From contig NC_051071.1 in the NCBI RefSeq assembly GCF_004664715.2, forward strand, positions 33,568,030-33,632,029: 64,000 nucleotides of DNA. The letters are read 5' to 3'. Under the pieces are notes generated by a model. That model saw only the letters and a program-made list of their open reading frames with translations. It did no database searches and was not told the DNA's origin. Origin of the DNA: Peromyscus leucopus. Lineage: Eukaryota > Chordata > Mammalia > Rodentia > Cricetidae. Of this stretch, positions 11,689-21,775 are shown in pieces. A program made the translations under genes and the position numbers. Position 1 is the first letter of the stretch, and every line of letters begins with the position of its first letter.

Positions 11689-12901
11689 GGGTGGACTGTT
11701 CTGTAGACATCTGCTGAGTCCATTTGAGTTATAACTTCTGTTAGGTCCCTTATTTCTCTGTTAAGTTTCAGTCTGGCAGATCTATCCAGTGGTGAGAGTG
11801 GGGTGTTGAAAACTCCCACTACTAGTGTATGGGGTTTGATGTGCGATTTAAGCTTTAGTAAAGTTTCTTTTACAAATGTGGGTGCCCTTGTATTTGGGGC
11901 ATAATTGTTGAGAATTGATACTTCATCTTGGTGGATTTCCCTGTAATAAATATATTATGTCCTTCCAGATCTTTTTTGATTTATTTTAGTTTGAAGTCTA
12001 TTTTATTAGATATTAGGATAACTACACCAGTTTGCTTCTTAAGTCCATTTGATTAGAAAGTCTTTTCCCAGACTTTTACTCTGAGGTAGTATCTATCTTT
12101 GAAGTTGAGGTGTGTTTCTTATGAGCAGCAGAAGGATGGATCCTATTTTCATATGTATTCGGTTAGCCTGTGTCTTTTTATAGGCAAACTGAGACCATTG
12201 ATATTAAGGGATAGTAATGACTAGTAATTGTTAATTCCTGTTAATTTTTGGTGGTCGTGTTGTGTGTTTCTCTTCTTTGGTATTTTTTTGGTGTGGTATT
12301 ATCTATTGTCTGTGTTTTCATGGGGGTATCTAACTCCCTTAGGTTGGATTTTTCCTTCTAATGCTTTCTGTAGGGCTGGATTTGTGGATAGGTATTGTTT
12401 AAATCTGGTTTTATCATGGAATATTTTGTTTACTCTGTCTATGGCAATTGAGAGTTTTGCTGGATATAATAGTCTGAATTGGCATCCATGGTTTCTTAGT
12501 GTCTGCATAACATCTGTCCAGGACCTTCTGGTTTCAGAGTCTCCATTGAGAAGTCAGGTGTTATTCTGATGGGTCTGCCTTTATATGCTACTTGGTCTTT
12601 TACTTTTGCAGCTCTTAATATTTTTTCTTTATTCTGTGTGTTTAGTGGTTTGATTATTATGTGGCAAGGGGACTTTTTTTGGATCCAGTCTATTTGGTAT
12701 TCTGTAAGCTTCTTGTATCTTCATAGGCATTTCCTTTTTTAGGTTGGTAAAGTTTTCTTCTATGATTTTGTTGAATATATTTTCTGTGCCTTTGAGTTGG
12801 TATTCTTCTCCTTCTTCTATCCCTATTATCCTTAGGTTTGGTCTTTTCATGGCATCCCAAATTTCCTGGATATTTGTGTTATGACTTGTTTGGCTTTAGT
12901 G

Positions 12902-12926
12902 TTTTTTTTTTTTTTTTTTTTTTTTT
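12902..12926. repeat. (T)25 homopolymer inside LINE-1 ORF1
   Basis: A run of 25 T in the antisense ORF1, not part of the ancestral coding sequence. Confidence 0.95.
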
Positions 12927-13271
12927 GACTGACAAATCTGTTCCTTCTATTGTATCTTCAACACCAGAGATTCTCTCTTCCATTTCTTGCATTCTGTTGG
13001 TTATGCTTGCATCTGTAGTTCCTGTTCATTTACTCAGATTTTCCATTTCCAGCATTCCCTCCATTTGTGTCTTCTTTAGAGCCTCTATTTCAGTTTTCAA
13101 ATCTTGGACTATTTCCTTCCCTGTTTAATTGCTTTTTCTTGGATTTCTTTAATGGATTTATTGATTTCTTCCAATTTTTTGTTTGTCTTTGATTCTTTAA
13201 GGAAAATTTTCATTTCCTCTTTAAAGGCCTCTATCATCCTCTTAAGGTCATTTTTTTAGATATCTTCTCTG

Positions 13272-14466
13272 TTTATTTTTTAAAATTTTATTTTATAATT
13301 TAATTTAATCTTACATATCAGCCATGGATTCCCTTGTTCTCCCTCCTCCCCCCCCCCCCGCCTTTCCCCCAGCTTACCCCTCATTCCCATCTCCTCCATG
13401 GCAAAGACTCCCCCCAGGATTGAGTTCAACCTGGTAGATTCAGTCCAGGCAGGTTCAGTCCCCTCCTCCCAGGCTGAGCCAAGTGTCCTTGTATAAACCC
13501 CAGATTCCAAACAGCCAGCTCATGCACTGAAGACAGGTCCCAGTCCCACTGCCTGGATGTCTTCCAAACAGATCAAGCTAGTCAACTGTCTCACTTATCC
13601 AGAGGGCCTGATCCAGTTGGGGGCTCCTCAGCTATTGGTTTATAGTTCATGTGTTTCCATTCGTTTGGCTATTTGTAGGGCACTTGCTCAGCTATGTTCA
13701 TATCAGCACTGTTTGTAATAGCCAGAACTTGGAAACAACCTAGATGCCCTTCAACTGAAGAATGGATAAATAAAATGTGGTACATATACACAATGGAATA
13801 CTACTCAGCAGAGAAAAACAATGACATCATAAGGTTTGCAGGCAAATGGATGGATATAGAAAAAATCATCCTGAGTGAGGTAGCCCAGACTCAGAAAGAC
13901 AAACATGGTATGTACTCACTCATAGGAGGATATTAGATGTGGAACAAGGATGACTGGACTGCTACTCACAACTCCAGGGAGGCTACCTGGAAAACAGGAC
14001 CCTAAGAAAGACACAGGGATTGCCCAATGACAGAAATGGATGAGATCTACATGAACAACATGGACGTGAGTGGGAGTAATGAAGGGCAAGGGTCAAGGGA
14101 AAGAGAGCTTAGGGGAGTGGGAGATCCCAGCTGGATCAAGAACAGAGAAGGAGAACAAGGAATAAAAGACCATGATACATGAAGACCACATGAGAATAGG
14201 AAGAAGAAAAGTGCTAGAGAGGTCCACAGAAATCTACAAAGATACCTCCACAATAGACTACTGGCAATGGTCGAGAGAAAGCCCGAACTGACCTACTCTA
14301 GTGATAGGATGGCCAAACACTCCAATTGTCATGCTAGAAAACTCATCCAATGACTGAGGGAACCAGATGCAGAGATCCACGGCCAGGCCCCAGGTGGAGC
14401 TCCAAGAGTCCAATTGGCAAGAAAGAGGAGGGTTTGTATTAGCGAGAATTGCTGAGACCAAGGTCA
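13272..14466. mobile_element. Second LINE-1 (L1 no. 2), 5'-truncated and inverted, nested in L1 no. 1
   Basis: 13272 to about 13680 is a LINE-1 3' UTR in antisense, with its T-rich end at 13272. About 13681-14466 is the adjoining upstream part (ORF2 C-terminus plus proximal 3' UTR) in sense. The two halves meet at consensus positions only a few bases apart, as in twin-primed reverse transcription. Outside, ORF1 of L1 no. 1 resumes. Imperfect copies of about 30 bp of that ORF1 (13242-13271 and 14467-14497) look like an eroded target duplication. Boundaries are good to about 10 bp. Confidence 0.85.
13690..13935 (+). pseudogene. LINE-1 ORF2 C-terminal fragment within L1 no. 2
   Basis: An open stretch of about 80 codons reads 'ARTWKQPRCPSTEEWINKM', 'WYIYTMEYYSAEKNNDIIRF' and 'LSEVAQTQKDKHGMYSLIGG', then Y and a stop. 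These are the last residues of ORF2. It has no endonuclease or RT portion because the insertion is 5'-truncated. Confidence 0.93.
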
Positions 14467-14630
14467 TTAAAGTCATTTTTAAGACTGATTTCTTCTGTTT
14501 GTTCTGTGTTGGGATGTTCAGGTCTTGCTGATGTAGAACCACTAGGTTCTGATAGAGCCATATTTGTCTTTGTGCTGTTGATTTTATTTTTGCACTTGTG
14601 TCTACCCATCTCTTCCTCCACTCGGTGCAA

Positions 14631-15058
14631 GAGGTGTCTGCATCTGAGGGAGCCTTTCTTGGTCTGATCAAAACTCTTGGTCCAATGTAAGCTATTGAGT
14701 CTAATTAGGGCTCTTGTTTCAATCAGTGCTGATGGACTCTGTGTCTCAGGGAGCAGCTCTTAGTCCAATCGGTGCTGGTGGGCTCTGTCTCAGGGGGCAG
14801 TTGCAGTCTCCTGAGGGAGGGTAGGGTTTGTGGGAGGTGGGGCTTGAGGGTTATAGGATCTGATAGGGGATGGTGGTAGTCTGAACTGTCTGCAGGACAC
14901 CTGCCTACTGGTCTGAAACTGGGACTGCAATAGGTGGTGGTGTGGGGATACAGGGTTTAGCCCTTGGGCCCAAAGCCTAGAGGCTGGGGTGTTCCGCTAT
15001 GAGGACAAAGACTCACCTCTTAGTCCAGTTGAAGCTGGTGGGCTCTGTCTCCTAGACA
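14631..15058 (-). promoter_or_regulatory. LINE-1 5' UTR remnant with short internal repeats
   Basis: GC-richer than the surroundings and located upstream of the ORF1 N-terminus. A unit resembling 'CAATCGGTGCTGGTGGGCTC' recurs at about 14720, 14766 and 15026, the first two 46 bp apart. LINE-1 5' UTRs hold the internal promoter. Activity here is unknown, and the element is defective. Confidence 0.6.
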
Positions 15059-15827
15059 AGCTTTTAACTTGGGGAGATTAAATGGACAACTGCATTGCAG
15101 AAGAAAACATAAAATACTCTATTATTTTACTTTTTTCTGGTCAAATTATCTCTCTTCTATGTACCAAATATTATTAGAGAGAGGTCAGATTTGTAAGAAA
15201 TCAAGATTTCATAGATTCTGTGGGAATAACCAAATCTCATTCCTTATTTTGTAACTATAAAGGGAAATTGTGCTCCTATAGGAGTCATTTTTAATCAATG
15301 CCTATTAACATTTTAGTGGCAAAATGTAAGTACTATTTAGTAATGTTCCATTCCATCTAACTATGCTACAGACTCTTAAGATATAGTCTCTTATGTTACA
15401 ATTCTTTTTTGTTTTTGAAAAGAATCTTATGCTGTATTTTGAACATTAATTCTTTTTACGGTATGGCTTTAAAATTTTTTCTTTTAGTACATATAGTTTG
15501 GCCTAAAATTCCTAGTCCAGTGTCGATGTCCCTAGAGACGTTTATTTTGGCTCCAGCACTGGGACAATTTTCACTCATCAATAAAACAACTTCCTGCTAT
15601 GGATATTGTTGCCATTTGATATTGATTACTTTTGTATAATTTGGATAAAAGAATCAACCCAAATCTTTTCAAAACTTTGGGTATCCCTCACAAGAGTCAA
15701 TAGAATCAAAATTATTCTATGGCAGACAGAAGTTTGAGCATCTCATATGGCTTCCAAGAATCTTTAATTTGCTGTATATTAATATTTTAATATCTATAGA
15801 AACATAGTAGCTCATTTGGGTCCAGTT
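15059..15827. other. Unassigned sequence
   Basis: AT-rich with no recognised repeat or gene. A 76-codon frame at 15409-15639 has no visible domain. Confidence 0.4.
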
Positions 15828-16393
15828 ACCAGTTTTGTTTTTTTGTTTTATTTGCTTTGTTTTTGAGACAGGGTCTCTCTACTATTGTGGAATAAGTCTT
15901 CTGTACACTGTGTGAATATATGTTGCTATGCCTGGTTTAAAAAACAAGCTGACTAGCCAATAGCTGAACAGGATAAAGTTAGGGGGGAAAGCCAAACTAA
16001 GAATGATGGGATGAAGAAAGGTCAAGTCAGGGGAGTCTCCAGCCAGACACAGAGGGAGCAGGAGATGAACATGCCATGCTATAAAAGTACAGCCATGTGA
16101 CAGAGCATAAATAAGGAATATGGGTTAACTTAAATGTAAGAGCTGGTAGTAATAAGCCTGAGCTACTAGCTGATCATTTATAAGTAATATTAAGCCTTAG
16201 TGTTGGTTATTTGGGAAGCAGCTGCCAGATATTTGGGAACACGCTGTCAGACAGGAAAATTCCACCTACACTCTACATAGCCAACTACACAGAGTCCCAT
16301 TATGTAAATCAGACTGGGCCCCAACTCACAGAGATTCACTTGTCTCTGCCTCCTGAGTGCTGGAATTAAAGGTGTGTATTACCACACCCAGCA
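15828..16393 (-). mobile_element. B1 SINE, antisense, split by a solo LTR
   Basis: The left part, 15828-15882, holds the T-rich tail and 'TTTGAGACAGGGTCTCTCTA'. The right part, 16271-16393, continues 'CTCTACATAGCC' through 'CCTGAGTGCTGGAATTAAAG' to 'ACCACACCCAGCA'. Removing 15883-16276 restores a continuous B1, a 7SL-derived rodent SINE. Confidence 0.9.
15883..16270 (+). mobile_element. ERVK-like solo LTR inserted in a B1
   Basis: A 388-bp block starts TATTGTGG (expected TGTTGTGG) and ends CCTACA. It is flanked by perfect 6-bp copies, CTCTAC, at 15877-15882 and 16271-16276. The tract 'ATGGGTTAACTTAAATGTAA' and what follows (16117-16160) is shared with the LTRs at 11198-11533 and 46256-46622. 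A 'CTATAAAAG' TATA-like box sits near 16080. This family is recalled as abundant in cricetid genomes, which is an inference. Confidence 0.9.
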
Positions 16394-16905
16394 TGTTTCT
16401 TCTTCTCCTTTTTCTTTTAATCAGGAAAAAGCTCTATTGTTTTGAGTGACAGAAATCTGATCTAATATAGAGACACTCCACAAAACTTAGTTCCACTCAA
16501 AATGTTTTTTAGGTCTCTTGACATCTGAAAAGTGAAATTTTGTCCTCACATTGTACTGGATAATAAGGGAACTCTTTCACGAATTTTGTAAAAGCTTGAA
16601 TCTTTTAAAAACATGTAGACTTGTATTAGGGAAAGTAGGATGTCCAGGAAAGCATAGGTTAATAAGGCAGGAATGTCATCATATCTGGAGTTTTCAGTTA
16701 CTCTGGGGACTCAGTTGCTGATGCGGTTGAAGAGGAGTATCACTCAGCACTGCTGAATTTCAGGAGGTTATGTTCCCAGAAGTCAGCACACATTTGAGGT
16801 GAGAAATAGGAACCTAACTTCATCTCCTGAACCTTGTGTCACAGGTAGTTGGAAGTAATGCGGTAGTCCTTTCTACTGAGGAGTCTCTGTGGCAGTATCT
16901 TGTCT

Positions 16906-16936
<31 letters not shown>

Positions 16937-17053
16937 CAGTGGTTCTAACTCCCTTCCTTTTCTCCTTCATTACCTTGCACCCACCATGGAAAGACTGTGT
17001 AACCAGTTCTTAATTTCTAGTTATTTTCAAAAGTCCTTTACAATGGGCTAAAG
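16394..17053. other. Unassigned sequence
   Basis: Contains (A)27 at 16910-16936. Otherwise no recognised repeat or gene. Confidence 0.4.
16910..16936 (+). repeat. (A)27 homopolymer
   Basis: A run of 27 A without an identifiable SINE body upstream. Confidence 0.95.
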
Positions 17054-17280
17054 CAGTAGTTCTCAACCTTCCTAATGCTGTGACCTTTTAATACAGTTCC
17101 TCATGTTGTGGCGACCCTCTCAACCATAAAATTATTTTCATTGTTACTTCATAACTGTAATTTTGTTACTGTTATGAATTGTAATATAAATACCCGTGTC
17201 TTCTGATGGTTTTAGACAACCCCTATGAAAAGGTCATTTGAACCAAGAAGAGGTCATGACCCACAGGTTGAGAAATGCTG
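17054..17280 (+). mobile_element. URR1-like hAT-Charlie DNA transposon
   Basis: Begins CAGTAGTTCTCAACCT and ends AGGTTGAGAAATGCTG. The reverse complement of the end matches the start at 14 of 16 positions, giving terminal inverted repeats. The interior ('AATGCTGTGACC', 'ACAGTTCCTCATGTTGTGGC', 'TTCATAACTGTAATTTTG') is the ubiquitous rodent repeat URR1. It is non-autonomous, with no transposase. An 8-bp target duplication is not convincing. Confidence 0.88.
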
Positions 17281-17799
17281 GTAAACTGTCTCCATTTAAC
17301 AGAAGTGGCTCAAACAGTCATTTGTCTGTTTTTGTAGGTTGCTAAGGAAGACAAAAGCTTTAATCAATGTTAATAACTCACATTTTTTTAGTGTTTATTT
17401 AACTACCAATCCAGAGGACTAGAGATCATAAGCAAAAGGAAAAAATCTACACAATGCACCAAATTTTATAGACACTTAAATATTTGTCCACAAAAATAAG
17501 TTTCACTATTACTGTGAAACATAGCATAAATGACCCAAGCAGGAATAACTTTAATAAAATTTTTTATTGCTTTGTGACATTGGAAAATTTTACAGTAATG
17601 AACTTATTTAGCATCAAGATATATTGTTGTTGGAGGCACTTGGATAAAATCTAATTATTAATTTTAAAATATCCCATTTGGTAAAGATTAGCTGGAAAAT
17701 CTTGTTTTTAAGCCAGTTTTTCTGTAATTCTTTAATTTATGTAGGTAGGAGCATATCAGTATTTTAAGAGAATCTTCTTTTTGTAAACAGAAATCAGGC

Positions 17800-17855
<56 letters not shown>

Positions 17856-18615
17856 CCTGAGCCCTCATGTGTATAAAAACCAATCTTCTCTGACAGCTGG
17901 AGGGATCTGTGTTTTGGGTCAGATTTATGTGTTGCTTGTGGCAGTAGCCTGAAGTTTCACTTGAAGGTTGTTTTTTTTTTTCCATTGTACCTAAGGTTTA
18001 TTCTGCACACCTATAGGGATTTAGGGAGCTGAAGACATTCTTCTGATCATCTTTCATGTGTGTCTTCTCAACTGAGCCCATAAGGCCTAAATACTTTGAA
18101 TGCAGGAATGGGGGGACAGATTTATTTTTAGGCTTCTTTGTGAGGCTGTTTCATTTCCTAGGAAGTCCACCTGATGTTTCCAGTCTGTTGGACTGGAGGG
18201 AAGAAGTGTTTCCTGTTTTCAGTGTCTTTATGACCTGGCACTCAGAGAATTTCTTAGCCAAAAGGGACAAGTTTGGGATAATCAAGTAATGACATAAAGG
18301 GAAAAATATGCAGAACTAGATACTGGAGATGTGGTAGGAGGAAAGAAAAGAGGCCACAGTAGTAATGCTCTAACTCAATGCGCTGGAAACAAATGAAAAT
18401 TAATGAATGTTCTGAAAGTAAATAAGAGGATATCCAACAATGTCAGCATAAAGCAGTGGTCCTTACCTAAACCAAAGGGAATAATATCCAAGTCCCAGAT
18501 GGAGCTCACCAACATCTGGCCTGAGAGGGCAGAATGGATGGCTAAGCCTAGAGTACCCAAGCTAAAACCTGATTTGGTGCTGATCTGTATAATTCCTTCA
18601 GTAAAAGTGAACCAA
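17281..18615. other. Unassigned sequence with a TG microsatellite
   Basis: 17.4-17.75 kb is AT-rich and complex, and could be conserved noncoding DNA. 18.0-18.6 kb is unassigned. Short frames carry no recognised product. Confidence 0.4.
17801..17853 (+). repeat. (TG)26 microsatellite
   Basis: A perfect TG array of about 53 bp. Confidence 0.97.
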
Positions 18616-18670
18616 GCTGGGTGGCGGTGGCGCACACCTTTAATCGCAGCAACTCAGAAGGAAGAGCCAG
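18616..18670 (+). mobile_element. B1 SINE 5' fragment
   Basis: 'GCTGGGTGGCGGTGGCGCAC' followed by 'ACCTTTAATCGCAGCAACTC' is the start of B1 with the A-box region. The rest is missing, and the sequence joins the dispersed repeat that begins at about 18674. Confidence 0.8.
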
Positions 18671-18673
18671 ACA

Positions 18674-19200
18674 GATCCTTTATTCTGAGCCAAATATGAC
18701 TAACCATGGTATGGAAACATGAATTCAGGTCACTTTGAATAACATGTTCTAACATAGAAATGTCACATGAACATCTGTAGTCACAGGACACAAGAACGTC
18801 GTACATCAAAGCATTTCTTTCAAGGGTATAGGTAAAAACATCAAACAGCAGAGCTATGGTAAAGTGGAGAAAGTTCCACAATGTTTGAGACATTGTCAGA
18901 TAACACTCATATTTGGTTGTGAGCTTAGCCTTTAACAGCTGAGCCATCTCTCCAGCCCATCTAATAACACTCCGAATTCTGGAGTTGGTGGAAGTCTGTC
19001 TGTTACATTAACACCTTCCAAAGTTTTTACTGGATTGTTGGGAGGATATTAAGGCCAGACAAAGAGGTAGAGCTTGAATAGCTACCAAGGGATCCAAAGA
19101 GCACCAGTGACAATGTGGCTCTGAGTCTGTAACATTTCAGCTCTCCGTGCTCATGAAGTTCTAGTCAGTCACTGTGACATCTACCTGACTGCTAACACTA
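18674..19200 (+). repeat. Unclassified dispersed repeat, copy 2 (LTR-like)
   Basis: Shares GATCCTTTATTCTGAGCCAAA (18674-18694) and CTCTGAGTCTGTAA (19119-19132) with the copy at 6243-6545, in the same order but farther apart. Part of the extra length is an antisense B2 fragment at 18912-18958. Family not recognised; the right end is approximate. Confidence 0.5.
18912..18958 (-). mobile_element. B2 SINE head fragment, antisense
   Basis: 'AACAGCTGAGCCATCTCTCC' followed by AGCCC is the reverse complement of the tRNA-like head of B2. Body and tail are absent, so it was cut down after insertion. Confidence 0.8.
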
Positions 19201-19729
19201 GTGGCAAGAATGGAGAACCTCCCTAATAACCCCCAGCTTTGCTAGTTTGATAGAAGGATTCTGTATTCACTTGAAAGGTTTTTATTTAATAGGGCCAGGA
19301 CATATTAAATCAGCAGGGGCATCTCTTGCCAAGAGCACAATTTAGGAGGGTTCTAAACATGAAGATTCTCTTGTCCTTAGAATGTGTTACCCTGAGTGGG
19401 TTCATGCAGTAATATATACATACATACATACATACATACATACATACATACATACATACAGTCTTACAGTAACCTGGGAAGCTCACCTGATGTCCCATTC
19501 CAGTTTATTAAGGCACTCTTACTTGGAAATTCATGGTTGACCGTGCTGTGGTTAGCCTCAATCTCTAAATAGCTCCCTCTGTGGTCATCAGACTGACCTC
19601 ACATACACTGATGGGTCCAATGGAAACCACATCATTAACATAACACACTGTCAGGTGTGATCCAGGAACCTCCTATGATTTACAAAGAAAGCTAAATGTT
19701 TACTACACCAATGCCAAGTGATTAGCATT
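19201..19729. other. Unassigned sequence with a TACA microsatellite
   Basis: The last 200 bp may be an upstream extension of the LINE-1 3' UTR that is clear from about 19730, but I cannot support that. Confidence 0.4.
19417..19460 (+). repeat. (TACA)11 microsatellite
   Basis: A tetranucleotide array of about 44 bp. Confidence 0.95.
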
Positions 19730-20246
19730 TTGTGTCCACCTTCCTACTAGTCTTCAGAAATCTGTGGGGAATAGCAAGTGGCCTGGCAAGACATGCTCGT
19801 GGGTGCAATAGTGGCATGAATGTTACAGGAATAACCAACTGCTGTCCCATTGAATTTAAGGACCATTCCAGAAAATGGAATTTATGCTTGTCACTGTTAA
19901 TGAGGCCAAGAACCTGGGGCTGCTTATGTCATAGGCCCTAGTGAAGAACCTATTGCTGTTATTTTACTACATGAAATAGAATTAAATTGTCCACTAGGTA
20001 CTTGTATTTGTACTCATAAATTAGTGCATCTCTCCATCCTCACTAGAGAAGCCCTTTCCCCCTATACCTATACATATGTTGGTGGTACTACATGGACCCA
20101 GTGAGTCTAAAAACCGAACATATAAATTGGGAGTAAACGGTGATGGGGTGAGAGGGAAAGAATTGGAGGGGAGAAGATGAGGGATGAATTTGATCAAAAC
20201 ACATTATATACATGTATGAAATTCTCAAACAATAATAAATAAAGAA
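19730..20246 (+). mobile_element. LINE-1 3' UTR, sense
   Basis: Contains 'GCAATAGTGGCATGAATGTT', 'GTCATAGGCCCTAGTGAAGA' and the typical last segment 'GAGGGGAGAAGATGAGGGAT' / 'TGATCAAAACACATTATATA' / 'GAAATTCTCAAACAATAATA' before a degenerate A-rich tail. This is a rodent LINE-1 3' end. It holds no ORF2, so the copy is heavily 5'-truncated. Confidence 0.8.
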
Positions 20247-20284
20247 ATCTGTGGGTAAACACTGCCATTATTCCCTTGTATGTT

Positions 20285-20380
20285 GAAGGGTTGGAATCAT
20301 AGTCCCAGAGCTGCATAATTGTGCAACAGAGATGTAAACCAATTCAGTCTGATCCCAGAGCCCGAGCTTTTAGTTTCTCC
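20285..20380 (-). mobile_element. MIR relic, antisense
   Basis: 'GGTTGGAATCATAGTCCCAG' and 'TCTGATCCCAGAGCCCGAGC' resemble the reverse complement of the MIR 5' half, including the complement of its tRNA-like head. Confidence 0.45.
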
Positions 20381-20865
20381 AGAGTAAAGTATTTGATAGC
20401 CAGGATTTGTGAGATACAAAAATGAGAAGGACAGGGGCCATGTATCCATCAGAGCACTGGCACAAAACAGAAGACCTATACATATTTGTTAGACTTTGAT
20501 TTGGAAAATGTAAAACACAGCAAAGAATGGAGCAGAAGCCCTCTATTAGATAAGAGGGTGTTGTTGCCCCTGAGCCCTGAACATTAGGGCATCTGTGAGA
20601 AATGGGTCCCAGAGAATTTTGTTTGAATGGGCATGTCCTAGAGATCAGAAACAATATAGAATAATACAGGCCATTCATGGGGCTTGATGTAGTCTGAAAG
20701 GGAAAGCAGATGCTGATGAGGCTGGGAGGTAAGACAATCCATGTCAGGATCTCCAAGTACAATATTAAGTAAAGAGTATGTTGGACCTTCTACAACCCTG
20801 GGGATATGTTCAATAATAGTATGATATAATTTTAATTTGAGAGCCTTCCTTTGAATGGGTAGTTC
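20381..20865. other. Unassigned sequence
   Basis: A 130-codon minus-strand frame (20370-20762) reads through with no recognised domain and no gene-like context. It is judged chance. Confidence 0.4.
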
Positions 20866-20957
20866 ATGCCCATAATAACACTGAAGCAGGCCACCTAGCT
20901 TGTACAGTTCCAAGCTAGCCTGAGCTACAGAGTGAAACACTGGCTCAAAATAAAGAC
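20866..20957 (+). mobile_element. Degenerate B1/PB1 SINE
   Basis: 'AAGCTAGCCTGAGCTACAGA' and 'GTGAAACACTGGCTCAAAAT' follow a weak 'TTCATGCCCATAATAACACT', the order of a proto-B1 monomer. Confidence 0.65.
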
Positions 20958-21311
20958 AAACATAAATCAGATAAATTTCCTCCTAGTGGTTTGGAAGATG
21001 GCTTAGAAAAACTATGGTTTTGGTGGCAATAGATGAGTTTGGGAACTATTATAATGTTGTAGGTGAAGACTATGGCAAATTTGCAGGGGGAGTCTGGTAG
21101 ATCTCTCTGGGTGCAGAGGCAGAACATGTAAAGCATGTGAAAAGGACCCAAAGAGGTCTGTACCACGTGGTAGGCTCATGATACAACGAAAAGACATTTC
21201 TGAAAGCTCATACTCATAAACTGACATTAAACGTTTAGCTAGCAAACACCATTCTTTCGACGTGTTCACACTTAAAGATGCAAGTTTTTCTCCTAAGTGA
21301 TGCTTCTTTTT

Positions 21312-21329
21312 ACACACACACACACACAA

Positions 21330-21379
<50 letters not shown>
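21312..21379 (+). repeat. (CA)n microsatellite, interrupted
   Basis: About 68 bp of CA interrupted once by AAACG. The cysteine/valine-rich minus-strand frame across it is an artefact. Confidence 0.95.
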
Positions 21380-21382
<3 letters not shown>

Positions 21383-21693
21383 TTTTTACTTACTTGTCTC
21401 CTGGGAAAGAAGCCTGAAGGAGAGTCTTATTAAATGATATTGAATATGATCAGTAGACGTGTAAGTGGCCACAGGTTCACAAAACTGTAAAGCAAATAAA
21501 AAAGGGAAAGTGATGGACAGAGCAATGAACAATTACAGAAGTATAACTCTTCCTTCCGTCCTTCAGACTGAAGCCCATGTGGTTATGAACATTCAACAAA
21601 ACACCATCTCAGTGTTGGGGTTCCTGTGGCACTAACCTACTGTAGGGTTCACCCATTTGGCAAGCCTCAATCTTGCACTTTTTATGTGCCCGG

Positions 21694-21775
21694 CTATATA
21701 TATTATAATATATAGCATATGTTATGTATTATAATATATAACATTATAGTATTACTAGTATATTATGATTGGTTT
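21694..21775. repeat. AT-rich tandem repeat
   Basis: TATTATAATATATA occurs at 21701-21714 and 21727-21740 (26-bp period) in an almost pure AT tract with palindromic potential. Confidence 0.75.

Larger units (their letters stand above)
8053..12225 (-). pseudogene. LINE-1 ORF2 pseudogene (endonuclease/reverse transcriptase)
   Basis: ORF2p normally nicks target DNA and reverse-transcribes LINE-1 RNA. Pieces found, N- to C-terminal: an endonuclease motif reading GVFNTPLS near 11.8 kb, where the family has GDFNTPLS, so the conserved Asp is Val; 'HPNT' followed by a poly(TH) stretch made by the GT microsatellite at 11643-11686; RT motif A reading [15 protein letters not shown] near 10.1 kb; a catalytic motif reading ITDD instead of FADD near 9.8 kb, followed by a 37-bp duplication; and C-terminal 'ARTWKQPGCLSTEEWIKKM' near 8.2 kb. 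Length without the LTR is about 3.8 kb, the family norm. Stops and frameshifts are numerous, so it is inactive. Confidence 0.9.
12300..14630 (-). pseudogene. LINE-1 ORF1 pseudogene, split by a second LINE-1
   Basis: ORF1p is the RNA-binding chaperone of LINE-1. The C-terminal domain is at about 12.3-12.6 kb ('LLYPAKLSIAIDR', 'KQYLSTNPALQKAL'). The RRM is at 12.63-12.85 kb ('RPNLRIIGIEEGEEYQLKGT', 'NLKKEMPMKIQEAYR'). The coiled-coil region is at 12.95-13.27 kb. The N-terminus is displaced to about 14498-14630 ('RPEHPNTEQTEEISLKNDF'), because L1 no. 2 sits between the coiled coil and the N-terminus. A (T)25 run at 12902-12926 also breaks the frame. Confidence 0.88.
7111..15058 (-). mobile_element. 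Nearly full-length LINE-1 (L1 no. 1), antisense, interrupted
   Basis: Read right to left it has a 5' UTR (about 14631-15058), ORF1, ORF2 (about 12225 down to the stop at 8053) and a 3' UTR ending in an antisense poly-A tract (T-run 7111-7119). Two later insertions split it: a solo LTR at 11198-11533 inside ORF2, and a 1.2-kb inverted LINE-1 at 13272-14466 inside ORF1. Removing both leaves about 6.4 kb, the usual full length. Both ORFs are broken by many stops and frameshifts. The 3' UTR resembles that of L1 no. 2, so both come from one rodent lineage. Confidence 0.92.

Noticed and set aside
21012..21377. Cysteine/valine-rich 121-codon minus frame
   Set aside because: Its N-terminus is the (CA)n microsatellite. 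The remainder is unrecognised.
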